Source: Stropharia rugosoannulata
Lineage: Eukaryota; Basidiomycota; Agaricomycetes; Agaricales; Strophariaceae
NCBI GenBank assembly: GCA_028532985.1
Contig: JANCIK010000001.1
Coordinates: 620,001-684,000 of the forward strand
Reading direction: 5' to 3'
DNA: 64,000 nt
Of the stretch, positions 48,744-60,898 are shown piece by piece. The stretch's first letter is position 1. Every line of letters begins with the position of its first letter. A program made the translations under genes and the position numbers. The notes beneath the pieces are model-generated. The model did not search any database and had not been told where the DNA came from. It was given only the letters and a program-made list of their open reading frames with translations.

Positions 48744-50861
48744 ATGATCATCCCGTCGCTACCAGGCGTCTCCAAACTGAAGCTGCCTGTTCCGCCAGCT
48801 CCTCACCTCCTGTTGTCAAATAACCCACCAACTGATGCGGAGCGCATCCTCGTCAAGAAAGCCATCGCGGATGCGGAAATAATCGTTCTGCAGCTCAAGC
48901 AGAAACTGGAGCGCAGGATCGCCGACGGGCAAACTCACCGCGGATGGGAGACCGTAACGAGACACAAGATTGGCCAGGCAACGCGCTTTGTTCAACAACA
49001 CCAGGGTATCATGTCGTCATTGCGTCGTCTTCCTGTCGAAATACTACAGGAAATATTCTTCTGGGCTACTTCAAGCATCCGGGCTCATAATCGCTACCGC
49101 ACCGTATCTGAGCTCCCGTGGAGACTGTCACAAGTATGCGCGCATTGGAGGCGCGCTGCTCTATCAGTGTCGACTCTATGGTGCTACATCCCCACACTCC
49201 AGCTCAAGAAATCGCGACAGAGCACCAGACGTCAAATTGACTATGTCACAGAGTTGGTGCGGCGCTCCGGACAGGCGCCCCTTGACATCTACATTTACTC
49301 CCCGTACTACGATCACAAGAGCCATCCGATTCTTGACGTTCTCTTACCGCATTCACAAAGATGGAAAACACTGACGATCGAAGCCACGCCTATTGTGATT
49401 TCCGGATTCAGTGCTGCTAAAGGTCGTGTGGGGCAGCTTCAGTCTCTTACTCTTCAAACGCCATGGCACAGATATTTCGATGGTCCTCCCATGTCACTAG
49501 ACACCTTTGAGGTCGCGCCCCAATTACAGACAGTGTCTGTCAGTGGACCCTTTGCTGGAGACGTGAAGCTGCCGTTCTCTCAGTTGACATGCTACAAGGA
49601 GCGGAGGATTGTTTCCAATTTGATGACCCAAGTCGTTTCTTCGGCTCTTCTTGAATCTCTGACCCTCTTGGAATTATCAGACCAGATTGTGTTCCCGCCG
49701 GTAACTCTACCCCATCTCAAGACACTCCAGGTCAAGTTTCAGCACGAATCTCTTGGGGTCCCTCTCGACAACCTGACGCTTCCTGTGATTGAAGAAATTC
49801 GAGCTGTGGCGCCCCTCGGAAATCTTGTAGCTCGTCTCACCTCCTTGATCTCCCGATCAGGCATGCCGTGCCCCCTAAAAGTGCTCAGTATTCGTACGGA
49901 ATTTATCGAACCGGGCGATTTGTCAACTCTCCTCAGACTAACGCCGGATTTGGAGGACCTGGATACGACAATCACCAAATCGAATAACTTTGTTGATATC
50001 GCCAGCCTTGCAAACAAAGAGTGTATGCCATTGGTACCGCATTTGGAATCATGTAGATTCTACGTTGAACAGTCGCTTAGTACTGAGACAGCACAGGCTT
50101 TAAACGACCTCGCTTCATTCCGTTGTGAGTTAGACAACGACAACAGTGAGGATGGACTATCCCTTTTTGGCGACGTAAAACAGTTAAAACATCTCTCTGT
50201 CTACTTCGATACGACGTCCTCGCCATGGAGCTCTCGTCAGCAAGCGGACTTGGAAGGATGGGCATACAGCGTAACGGCCAACCATCTGGATGTAGTCAAG
50301 ACACAGCTTATTTTTGCCATCCCCGACCTCATGAACGCGGGTCTTGCACGGTCAGGGTTTCGGGACAAGCCTTTGAGCAAAAGAGTCTGTGAACGCGTAG
50401 AGATAATTCTGAACATAATTGATGGGATTGCTGTCGACGATCCTATGCATATCTACGTGAGTAATAATTTGAGTTACTGCTTCTTCTTGAGCTAAATTTT
50501 GCTCTTCGCCTATTAGTCCGTTGGTATACACTTTACTCTTCAGCATTTCAGTGAGATGCAATTTGTCCCGAATTCTCCTGATGCGAACCTGTGCAAACGC
50601 GCAAGAGAGATACTTGATAAATGGCATCCTATGTTCCTCGCCCACCTCCACAAACGTCGCTGGGCATTTCAAGGCCCGTTATGCATGGGATATGTACCTA
50701 AGAACGACCGTGAGTCACCCTGTCTTCATACGGTTGATTGGTGTCTAAATATCTATGTAGCCATCCGCACAAGTCCAGACGCACTGGATATTATTTATGG
50801 ACTCAAGGATGAGATGACTCTGCAGTCTATTTTCTGGCCAACATTCATGTCGTACACATAG
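48744..50861 (+). CDS. F-box-like/LRR-like protein, paralog B
   Basis: Exons 48744-50456, 50544-50709 and 50761-50861 give 659 residues. ATG 48744 was preferred because it places NNPPTDAE at the same distance from the start as NNPPSEEE in paralog C; an ATG at 48498 in the same frame is the alternative. The F-box-like region is RRLPVEILQEIFFWAT followed by LSQVCAHWRRAALSVSTLWCYIP. A leucine-rich region follows, then the C-terminal module (REILDKWHPMF, GYVPKND, IIYGLKDEMT). It lies 0.6 kb downstream of paralog A in the same direction, consistent with tandem duplication followed by strong divergence. Likely role, by family: SCF substrate receptor, target unknown. Confidence 0.8.
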
Positions 50862-51315
50862 TTTCTGTATTTCTTTGTACCACCTTCTGTACTACTTACC
50901 CCGTTGTTGTGTTCTGGGTGCTGACTCCGTTGTTGCTAGCTCAGCCATCACCCATCTTCATTGTAAAATTAATGTACTTCCAATATGCATGTATGTAACT
51001 CTATAATTGGCATGTATTATATCTATGTAGCTTTGCAGTCGACAACCTATTGTATAGGCATAAGATCACGGGTCTGCGAAGCTAATTATTGCCGTATTAT
51101 CTGTACATCATCGTAAGAGTAATAAGCTGCTCGGAACCTAATTTATGCATGCCCGAACTAGACCATAGTCTATAGCACATGGCCGAGTTAGTAGCTGCCA
51201 TGCATTGGATGACATCGATACACTATACGGTCATTCTTACAGCGATTCTAAGGTTTAAATGACTTCGCTCTATCAATGTTAGGCACTCACTCTTGTCTCT
51301 CACCCAATATCACAG
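50862..51315. other. Intergenic
   Basis: 3' flank of paralog B and 5' flank of the next gene. Nothing further was recognised. Confidence 0.5.
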
Positions 51316-52353
51316 ATGACTTCTCTGAAGCCACTCTGCTGCACTACCCGCCTCCCTTTCGAGCTGGAGCGCGAAATATTCGAGACAGCAGCGCTCATAT
51401 CTCCTAAGAGCATACCCCGCTTTCTCCTTGTAGCACAACGCTTTCGCGTCTGGTAAGCCCCCTCTTTTACATGCGCGCTCGCTGATCATAGCCTATTTAC
51501 AATTACCAGGCTTGAGCCCTCGCTGTACCGCATCATCCGCTCGGGCGAAGGCCGAGTCGTGCCCCCTATTTACCAGCCACGCGTACTCGCCACGGACGCG
51601 CAGGTGCTCGACCTTCCTCGCCTTCGGCGTATCGGGCCATGGGTGCGCCATATTCTATTACAGAACCGCCCCAGTGCGGAGATCGCCCAGGTTCTCGCGG
51701 CATGCCCGAACGCGTCGAATGTCGCGCTGTGGATTGTACATGGAGGATGCACCATACTTACGGCTCTGCTTTCGAAGATGCCCTTGCGCCGCCTCTCGGT
51801 CGATCCAAGCGCATTATTTGAAAGGCCCGCGGGGGACAACACAGTGCCACTGGCGCGCGCGCTGCGCGTCGGGAACGGCACCAATGCCGATACCGAAGCC
51901 GACGTCAATGCCATTGATGCCGACAGCGGCCGAGGCGCGGCTACGCTCACGCACCTTGAAGTGATCAACGCCTCTCGCTCATGGGAGAAGTGGCATCAGC
52001 TCGCGCAACTACCAGCGCTCACGCACTTGTCCATGTCAGGCGTTCTAGTTGATCAGGAGCTGGTTAACTATGTGCTTACAGAGTGCCGCACTCTAAAAGT
52101 ACTGGTGTTATTTTATATTACCTTGTTTGACCTCGCAGCGCTCGACATGGTTCAGCGCGACCCGCGCGTGGTCCTACTACGCTCAGCGCGGGACCACCTG
52201 GGACACTGGGAGACAGGTGCGCGAGGAGGGGAGGACTTTTGGGTAACGGCGGAGATGCACGTTAATCAGACTCAGGCGATGGTCAAGGAGGGACAACGGC
52301 GGTGGGATATACATGATTTGGTCCAGGTTTCCGGAGCATACGGTATTTCCTAG
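51316..52353 (+). CDS. Short F-box-like protein (ELEREIFE type)
   Basis: Exons 51316-51452 and 51510-52353 give 326 residues. The N terminus RLPFELEREIFETAALISPK followed by LLVAQRFRVWLEPSLYRII is a form very common in Agaricomycete gene families usually called F-box-like. The intron lies inside the VWLEP codon block. The remaining part is leucine-rich (LTHLEVIN, LTHLSMSG, CRTLKVLVL). It is not closely related to the three larger F-box-like genes around it, so it represents a different subfamily in the same cluster. Skp1 binding and ubiquitin-ligase function are plausible but not shown. Confidence 0.75.
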
Positions 52354-52546
52354 TAATTTCGCGATTAATACATGGATTATATATCGATATCCTACTACTG
52401 ATGTCAAAGGTAACTATAATATCGGTAAAACGTGTACTACCTGACAGTCATGTTCGTCAATACAATACTAATTGTGAGAAATATACTTTAGTCGAACAAA
52501 TCGTTGTTTGCTCGACTTGGCATACTATCTGGGGCTATCCCATCTA

Positions 52547-53427
52547 CTAATCCTCTGTGGCTCGATGTTTGTATTCCGCAGCAAGCTTTCCTAGCTTACT
52601 TTGAGTAGGAACAGGATCTTCAACTACTCCAACGTATTTGAGATACTCATCGACTGATGCGATGGACTCTTCCTGATTGTTTTTCGTCTCCTGACCGTTG
52701 TTCGTTTCACGGCTATCCTTTGGTTCGTCTCCATCATCTAAAGAGATCTTTTCCTGAGCTTGTTCCTTGTTATCTGTGTCAACTATCTCTTCACAGATTG
52801 TGTTGCTCTTGCGGCGGTAACTGTTGCAACGGTACACTGCCAAAACAAGAGCGTAGAATGCCAACAGAAGGGCACAGGCAGTAAAGGTCATTGAGAAAGT
52901 GACTGCTTGTCTTTCCCAATATGTGAGATTCATGCGTAGCCGATTGGAGAAGGTGTGGTCGAAATCGATTGGTTTAAATGATGAGCTCAACCTGCTGACA
53001 GTAAGAGGGTTTGTGCAAGAACCACTGAGCCGTGGACGTTGATGTAAGGTAGTCCAGTGCCCGGCGGTGCCGTTCGTAACGTTCGTGGTATAGGCGTAGA
53101 CTCCTGGCGCAACCATAGTTTTTTTGTAAGTAAAGAGAGGCCCTTTTATATTGAGGTTGTCTGGAATTATATATCCTGCTGGAGTCCATAAGACTCGTGG
53201 AGAGGTTTCGGTAGCTTGAGCGCATACGCAATCGGGCGACGCGTTGGTTATATTGGCAGTTTTTGAAGGTACAGGCTCTGCGTTTTCCTTGCTCACAGGT
53301 ACTGCAGCTCCATGAGCTTTATCATAACCATAAAAAGATTCAATTGTTTGAAGTGGCCTACTCAAGAATCTTATTACTCACCAAGACGACTAACGAAAGT
53401 AAAAAGCACCAGCAGGTTTAGTAACAT
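52547..53427 (-). CDS. Signal-peptide, single-TM protein with acidic tail (unknown function)
   Basis: Exons 53427-53382 (46 nt) and 53316-52547 give 271 residues. Exon 1 is a signal peptide (MLLNLLVLFTFVSRL). The outer part has three NXT/S glycosylation sites, including NITNAS and NVTNGT, and a CVC motif. One transmembrane helix follows (AVTFSMTFTACALLLAFYALVLAVY), then a cytosolic tail rich in Glu, Asp and Asn. The same architecture, first-exon length and phase occur in the gene at 36046-36863. The two share the pattern of a W-E-x-x-A-V start to the membrane helix (WERQAVTF; WEGRAVAF). It may be a surface protein or receptor; no family name was recognised. Confidence 0.7.
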
Positions 53428-54323
53428 TGACAGAATGACAGAATCAACGGAAGGATGGTTGAATGGCGAAAAGAGTATCGACGAGTTATAAGGCTTCAGT
53501 ACTCAGTGGTGGGAAAATGATAAAGATGTGCAGAGGTCTTCACACCGAGTCACAAACGGCAACTTCGGTATATCAAAATTCGATCCCGGTGCTCACGGTT
53601 GAGATTATGTACATATGTATCTTGGTAGAGTGGTCTCATAGCAAGCTGTAATTTAACAGGGATCTGATCCAGTTCTCTTGGGTTTCCGAGTCGGTTTGTA
53701 GACCATGGGATTAAGCGATAGTTTGAACTTCGTATAGATCTGTCAATAATGATATCCTGGTTGGAATAATCATGAAATCTACACTGAGTATTACTGATAA
53801 CAAACGGAGCCACGTACTAAATACCATTGTCCTAAACTGAAGGTGGAGCGCTGATATCCCGCATCAAGTCCAGGCGCCCAAAGCCCAGTACCCACGTCAA
53901 CCGCCTACTCCAAGTGCATAATCGCCCGAGCTCGTCGCAAGAGTCATTTGACGGCATTTAATGTTTCGTATAAGCAACATCGAGTGACTAGGTATCTTAT
54001 TTGGTGCAAAGAGTATATCTCAGTCCCGGGTTATCAACTGGGCGGATTGCAACTAAGACTAGTCGTGTGCGCGCTCCAGACTCAGAATGTAGTTTGATGA
54101 GCAAGGATGGGCTGAGAGTATTGCTCCGATTTCATTTTTAGGTATAGGCTCTAGACAGTAAGCTTGAGAGAATGATATACATAGACTCTATCATTCGAAG
54201 GACGTCGATGGAGGCAAGATGGAGGAAGAAGGAAAACAACCGCGGCATACCGCGGCAAGAATGATGGGATACACCTAAAATGGACAGGGGACTTTGACAA
54301 TTTCGTACTTGTCTCTTGCCTTC
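53428..54323. other. Divergent intergenic region
   Basis: About 0.9 kb between two divergent genes. No supportable coding frame, RNA gene or repeat. Confidence 0.45.
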
Positions 54324-55558
54324 ATGGCCGTCCCAGAACCCCCATCTTCGCCCCCACCACCACTTGTAGACTGTCTAGAGCAAACTCCTACGGACCCACC
54401 ACCCCCTTACCCGTCCAGAGAGCGACGCACGAGGCCACCGCGAACGCACCGAGGCCATCATGCCCGACTACAAACCGACATAACCCCATCCATTAACAAT
54501 CACTCCCGCCACGAGCATCATCACTCGCAGAGTACATCAAGCGGCTCCTATCTCGACTCGGACTCACGTTGGTCGAGGTACACAGACGATGAGGTCGAGC
54601 CGACGGAGACGACGCCGATATGCCCCCGTCATGAGCACCGCAGCCACGGCGGGCGTCCGCGTGCGCTATCGCATGCGAGCACAACCTCTTCACTTACACA
54701 CACTATGTTGTCGATATTCCAGACAGAAGAATACGACGATAGTAGCGAAGAGTCATCCCGGATATCTCTGAGGGACGACGATGTCTCACAACGCACGTCA
54801 GCACGGCGCGGAACAGGGTTCTTCTCAGTCGCTGCATGGAAGCGCTATTTCCGACCCTTATTCATGAAGGCGTACTATCGGGCTCTCTTCCACCTGCTGG
54901 TTATCAACTTTGCTTATGGACTGGTAGCATGGATATACCTCTTCGTATTCACTGTGGTGCGTATATATTTAGTCGTTCTCTCATGCCATGGCTTGTTCGC
55001 TTAACAAGCATTCAAACTTCAGACAGGAACGATACTACTTATCGCCCTGCCATTGGGTGCCGTCCTTTGTTTTTTCGACCTCCTCGGGGCTAGAGCATTT
55101 TCGCGCGGCGAGCTTGCTCTTCAATCACGTTTCCATGGTCCACTTGCACACGCTCTGCCATTTCCGCCGCGTCCTATCTTCACTCGGTATCGCCATCTAA
55201 CCCCCGATGAAGTTGAGCCTGGCCATTTCTACGATGCAAGACGTGTCCTGGTAGCTGAGCGCTCATTTTACAAAAATACCTATGCTATGGTGCGCACAGC
55301 TCATTTCTTCGATCTGTATTACTTACCAACGCTCTGATCCTCCATTAGTTTACCGATCCCACATCATATCAGGCGCTGTTCTATTTCATCGTTGTGAAGC
55401 CGGCTATTACCCTGCTTATCTCAATTGGAATTATCGTATTCGTTCTGCCATCTATTATCCTGGTCCTGCCTGCCCCGGCTATGCTTCGTGCCCTGAGAAG
55501 AGTGGGAATCTGGCAGGCAAATATCGCGATTGAAGGACTCTACGTTCCTGTGCGCTAA
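54324..55558 (+). CDS. Multi-pass membrane protein with disordered N terminus (sensor-like)
   Basis: Exons 54324-54956, 55023-55289 and 55349-55558 give 369 residues. The first ~180 residues are disordered, rich in Pro, Ser, Arg and His. The rest is a membrane domain with about four helices: LFHLLVINFAYGLVAWIYLFV, TGTILLIALPLGAVLCFFDLL, a pair within PAITLLISIGIIVFVLPSII, then a conserved end (RRVGIWQANIAIEGLYVPVR). Between them lies the block SFYKNTYAM followed by FTDPTSYQALFYF. It resembles conserved basidiomycete proteins often labelled as putative sensor-domain proteins; that name comes from memory and the function is unproven. Start ATG 54324 follows an in-frame TTG-rich leader and is the first methionine. 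Confidence 0.75.
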
Positions 55559-56087
55559 TCAGTACCAATGTATGTATGTCTTTGATATCTCCAGGCTTTC
55601 TGCACCTTTGTAACCATCACCAGTTCTGTTAATATACCAGCTAATACCATGTACATTCTATGGACTGCTTATAACGCATTGAGGCATTGAATCATGATCA
55701 AGATGTTAACTTGCATCAACAGGATCAAAGCGATGGTCGACAGCCTTTGTATTCTCGTGCAGATGGGAGATGTGCAATAGGTCTGAGTGACCGTCCATCG
55801 TGCATCATGTATCACAGGAGACCACAGGCAGTGCTGTCTCCGTACCACATATAACTCGTCAGCTTGACCTTCTTACAGCAACGTCAACAGTGAAAACCGG
55901 GTGGTCCCCTGGTGCTAATTCCCCGGTGCGATTGCCTCCTACCAAGTTGTGTATTTTAACCCTCATCGTGACTAATTGTTTTGGATAGAGCTCAGCAAAA
56001 TCCCATCGAAACAAGTTAGCCTCAAAACCCTTGTCAATCCACCATATCGAAAAGGACGACTCAAAGCCGGAGACTAAGGAGACACTT
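55559..56087. other. Intergenic
   Basis: No gene. The frame of the next gene is open upstream to 56031 but has no ATG before 56088. Confidence 0.5.
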
Positions 56088-58176
56088 ATGCCCTCTTTAC
56101 GCAATATTGCAAAGGTGTTCGTGTCGAAAGACAGACCGATCAAATCACCAGTCCCTCACCTACTCATCTCAAACAACCCACCATCTGAAGAGGAAGCCAG
56201 CCTCATCCGCGCTGCTCTTATCGATATCTATAAGCAACAAGAACATATCTTGGAAATTTTATCCTTCCCGGCTAATGAGTCCAATTCGATGAAGCGCCAC
56301 CTACAGAAGATTCATCTTTTTACTATCCAACACCAGGCCATTATGTCGCCCGTTAGACGCCTGCCATACAAGGTCCTGCAAAGTATCTTCAGTTACTTCA
56401 TACCCAAGACGCGTCGAATCCAGGGTTTGAAAAATGACCCTAGATTGGTTCTCTCTCACGTCTCTCAGCACTGGAGGAAAACTTCCATATCCTTTCAGGA
56501 GCTTTGGGCTGTCTTGCCCAGGATCCATCTCACGAACTCTAAGGCAAAAACCAAACGTCATACCATTATCCTGAAAGAGCTGCTACGACGATCTGGCAAT
56601 GCACCATTAACACTTTGCATCGTCAATCATGCGTTTTTCGACACTGAAAATAAACCAGATAGGAGCAAGCATCCAATCGTCGCACTCCTCATTGCTCATT
56701 CTGAACGATGGAAGAAACTCACATGGAAAACCAGTAATACCAAGACACTGATTGATTTGCAAAGAGTCAAGCCTGTTTTCACAAGTTTGGAGAGCGTGAA
56801 GTTGGTCATTTTCCCACTCCAGAGTCAACATCCTGAACGGCGGGTAAATTTATTTGACGCCGCACCAAGACTTGCTCAAGTTTCCATCTACTGCTTACTA
56901 ACCACGGTGTACTTCTACCTTCCATTTTCGTCTCTCAAAGATATTTATGTGGACTCACTTATTATCCCAGCCTCAGTGCCAACTTATGCTATGCCCACTT
57001 TAACAAAATTATTTCTAAAAGTCAACCAGGGCAAAGGTCACTCTGCATGGTTTGATAATATTGCGTTACCTGCTCTAGAGGAGGTGTTTCTGAAGACTGG
57101 AGATACCAGTGCATGTCGCACTTTATTGTCAATCATCTCTCGCTCCGATAATCCCTGTTGTATTAAACGCCTTTTTATTGCGACCAACCCCAGTCTGGAT
57201 CTTCCGGGAGATTTACCTGCGCTGTTAAAGCAAACACCCGCCCTAGAAACACTACGGGCAACTGCTCATTGCTCATCCGACATTCTTGCTCTGGCTTCGC
57301 TCGAACATCAATCGGTTTTGGTCCCTGATTTACGGCAATGCTCACTTCGTGTCAATCGGGAGTCGGGCCCCCATATATTCCATGCCATATCGCAGCTAGC
57401 CTTGTCCCGTTGCCGGCCTGTTGAATCTCTAAAGCAATATATTCGGGTTCTTCAGGTGCATAATAATTGTTTTATCCCACCAATGCACCAGCAACGACTG
57501 CTTGAGACAGCACCCTTATTTAACACCACAGCATCATCGAAGTTGGCCGAGTTGGCACATCCCCTGTATGATACAATTTCGTCTCCTGTTCCATTCGGAC
57601 TCCGTGACAACTCTGTAAACTACAAATGGATCACAGAACTTCTCACCAAAATTGAAGAATGCCATGATATTGAACCTAAGGATATTATCGTGAGCACACT
57701 TGGTCATTTCTCTTGGTTAACTCAACTGCTTGCTCAATTACATACCACTGCAGATCACGAACATACATCAGTATCTAAAAAGGTTTTCTACTATGCTAAG
57801 AGAGCGTGTGCCGGATCACTACCAAGACAACCTCGATCAGATTGACCGCATATTTCAGATATGGAAAGTTTACTTTAAAAGCATAGTTGACAATCTGCAC
57901 TGGGTTTATGAAACCAACCCACAGAGTTCTAGCAGTATGGTTTATATTCCCACAAATCATGGTAAGATGCCTTGTACTCAAATAACTTACTGTGTAGACA
58001 TGTAGCTGATATGCCGAACTTTCTATCTTCATACAGAAATTCGTGCTACTCCCGAGCAAGCAATTCACCTCTTTTTGCATGGATTCTCTGCCGCAGATAA
58101 ACCTGTTCTGTTCAAAGAACACGCAACTTTTCTTGATGAATGGCGAAAATTGTTTCTAGAAGGTCTCATGGTATAA
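56088..58176 (+). pseudogene. F-box-like/LRR-like protein, paralog C, with one-base frameshift
   Basis: ATG 56088 opens MPSLRNIAKVF, then NNPPSEEEA, an F-box-like segment (RRLPYKVLQSIFSYF then LSHVSQHWRKTSISFQELW) and a leucine-rich region. The frame stops at 57845. Just before, at the A5 run 57777-57781, the +1 frame takes over with DQIDRIFQIWKVYF and YIPTNH, the C-terminal module shared with paralogs A and B. An intron (57962-58036) and a last exon to 58176 follow in the phase expected if one base is extra. So either the gene is a recent pseudogene making a truncated protein of about 585 residues, or the A run is miscounted. Confidence 0.75.
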
Positions 58177-58491
58177 GATGGTGGGGTTTGCCTCCTACAT
58201 TTTTGAGGTAAGAAGTTTAACCAATAGCCTACTAACTTTCAAATTAACCCGAGATTTTAGGAAGCGGGTCGAACCTCTAGTCTTTCAAATTTGCTAATTA
58301 CATAGAGAAGAGAGTCTACGGCCTGTTCTTGCAAGGGTACTCCAAGAGTGATTTACCTGTACTTTTTAACGAGCCCACTGCAGAGACATATGATATGTTG
58401 CAATGGGCGGATTACTACTGATGTATGGTATAATGGTCTCATACTTTTAAAACATGTTCTCTTTTGTTCTATTTACTATATACCATGTTAT
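58177..58491. other. Intergenic, convergent 3' ends
   Basis: About 300 bases between F-box-like paralog C and the wax-synthase-like gene. Nothing was recognised. Confidence 0.5.
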
Positions 58492-59718
58492 TTATGCTAC
58501 TGCCGCGCGGTGGGGCATCCAATCTCCCCATAACACACCAGAAATTAAGCTGACCTTCAGTGGCATGAATTCCCCGATTCCGCTGCGCAAAGTTGGATCT
58601 AGCCAGGGTGGAAAAGAGAAGGCAAACCAAGCAAACACCCAAAGGTATCCAATGAACGTGAGCATTTGTGTCCTTTTGTTGAAGCCTAAGCGCCTAGCGA
58701 GCGCTATAACGGCGTCCTCGACTGTGATGGCAATTGCTTGAAGGATGAAAAAGCGCATTGCGGTCCCCGACCCGTTTTGAAGCAAGGTATACTCCCCACC
58801 GTAGTGTAAAGCACCGGAGAGCATGAAGGCGACGAACAGCTTGAAGTATTTAGTAAATATGCCCTTTTTAAGGCCAAGAATTTGGGCGCAGAAATCAGCG
58901 CTTGTTGTTAGCATCTGAAGAAGAATAATCAGAGCTGTGTGTCATAGAGAATATCCCCGTTATAGTAAAATACAACTTACCTTTCGTAGTGTTTGATGCC
59001 AAACCCGACCCCAAACATTTCGTACGGTGTATGCCTTTGTCAGGGGGCCGAAGTGGTGCGGCCAATCTTCTGGTTTGGATAATCTGAGCGCGACCCCGAG
59101 GATGCTTACCACAGCGTATATGATTGCTAGTTTCTGGTAGGTGACGAAAATATGCACCCAGACAGTGGCGCGCCATATCCACCCGCTTTCAACAAATGAC
59201 GGTCCATCAGCAGCGAAAGAAGGATGCGCACGTATGATGATAGATGCGATATCGAATTGAATAAAGTACAGTGCGAGCCACATGAGTTGCGATAGTAAGA
59301 AACGCGAGCGCGACTGAGTCGGTCTCGGCGGCAAGTGTGATGTCGGCTCGTGTTGCCAACCAACACCCCGAGTCGCAGCGCAGAGAGTAGCTGCCCACCA
59401 GAAACGTTCTCGGAGTGACATCTCAGCTGTAGGTTTCTTCTGCCCAATTTTGCGGAGTTCTTTTTGGTAATTTTGAAGAAAGACGTAGTCCACCGTCAAG
59501 AGCATGAGTGTCGTTATTCCGAGTGCATGGTAAAAGGTGTCCGCGTCCTGGTCAGCAGATGCACTGCGACAGAAGAAGACCATGAAGGTCCCCAAAAGAA
59601 TCAATACTGAGCCGATAAGTCGACCGATGAGAGGAGATTTGACTCCGAGAGCTATTGCAGAGACGTGCAAAAGATGTAGAACCGGAACAAGGATGGGGTC
59701 GAAGACATACTTCTTCAT
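58492..59718 (-). CDS. Wax-synthase-like MBOAT-family O-acyltransferase
   Basis: Exons 59718-58981 and 58914-58492 with a 66-nt intron give 386 residues. Several membrane helices are visible (LIGSVLILLGTFMVFF, LMWLALYFIQFDIASIII, LAIIYAVVSILGVAL, FFILQAIAITVEDAVIAL). Two blocks typical of the wax-synthase domain are present: the loop SLRERFWWA, and RNVWGRVWHQTLRK followed by SGALHYGGEY, which carries the conserved active-site histidine. Relatives transfer acyl groups from acyl-CoA to alcohols or metabolite hydroxyls in the ER. In fungi they also occur in terpenoid pathways. No biosynthetic cluster surrounds this copy, so its substrate is open. Confidence 0.8.
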
Positions 59719-60100
59719 TGCGGCGGTGGTGTAAGGCAGCGAAACTGTTCGTAGAGGGGGAAAGACGGAAAAACAGTGTCCATTTTAAAGCAGGAGATTT
59801 CTTGACCCCGGCCAGGGTCTAAACGATATGGCGGATGCTGTAGCAGAATGCAAGTACTTACATAAAGTAATGTCAACATGAAGTACGTTTCAGAGTCACC
59901 CGTTTTGATTCGGCAATCATATGTACTATCTAATCTAATCGTCTTCGCAAGTCAGTTATGGCGTGACGTGACCACACAGCCACTCACTTGCTCATCGGTC
60001 GAGCTTGCAAATCCTGACATCTTCCACGTCCCTCTTGCTCTCATCAGCTTCGCTCCACCTTTGATAGCGTTTAATCCAAGTAACACTCACTCAAAGAGGG
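59719..60100. other. Divergent intergenic region
   Basis: About 380 bases serving as promoter for the minus-strand MBOAT gene and the plus-strand sorting nexin. No further feature was seen. Confidence 0.5.
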
Positions 60101-60898
60101 ATGGCCACTGCTGTTTCGCCATTTGCCCGCAGCTCTGCGTTTGAAGAGAGTTTGCTTTCCGCCAGGGAGCAAACGGTATGTGCGAACCGAATATAATGCG
60201 TCGAAGCCGTGCTAACGGCAGGAACCTTTTCTTCCAACAGATCGAGGAGATGTACTCTGTTCCTGAGAGCTTCCTGGAAATTGAGGTCAGAAATCCTCAG
60301 ACGCACGGTGAGTCATGACTATATGCACCTTTGAAAGGCGCGCTCCAAAGAGACAAGCTCCTGCTTTGGCCCCTCAGAAGACGGATTCTGACCCCTGACC
60401 CATTAATATAGGTTTCGGCCGGAAAATGTACACCGATTATGAGATTGTTTGCAAGGTTTGTCGTGCTTTCCGCAGGACCCGAAATCGAAATGGCCGATTT
60501 TGATAGTCCAACTTGGCAGACGAATATCCCAGCCTTCAAACTTCGCCATTCCCTAGTCAGGCGGCGCTATTCTGATTTTGAAGCTTTCCGCGATATCCTC
60601 GAGCACGAATCCACACGGGTCAACATCCCTCCTCTTCCAGGCAAAGTCTTCACGAACCGTTTCTCCGACGAGGTTATCGAGAATAGGCGGGAGGGCCTGG
60701 AGAGATTTTTGAGCATCGTAGCCGGGCACCCCTTGCTTCAGGTACGTACTGTAATCATGCACTGATAAACTCCGGATCTCGGTTATGATTGAGGAGGAAG
60801 GTGTGCTGATGCACCGCTCGTTTTGTTTGTAGACTGGCAGCAAGGTTCTCTGTGCGTTTTTGCAGGATCCTGCTTGGGACAAGTCTCAATGGATCTAA
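60101..60898 (+). CDS. SNX3: SNX3/Grd19-type sorting nexin (PX domain)
   Basis: Five exons, 60101-60175, 60241-60307, 60412-60455, 60520-60741 and 60833-60898, give 157 residues, the usual size for SNX3. After a short N terminus the PX domain fills the protein: [43 protein letters not shown] (the Arg and Tyr that bind PI3P), [10 protein letters not shown], and [21 protein letters not shown]3 binds PI3P on early endosomes and works with retromer to return cargo to the Golgi. The intron-rich small exons and exact phase agreement support the model. Confidence 0.92.
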
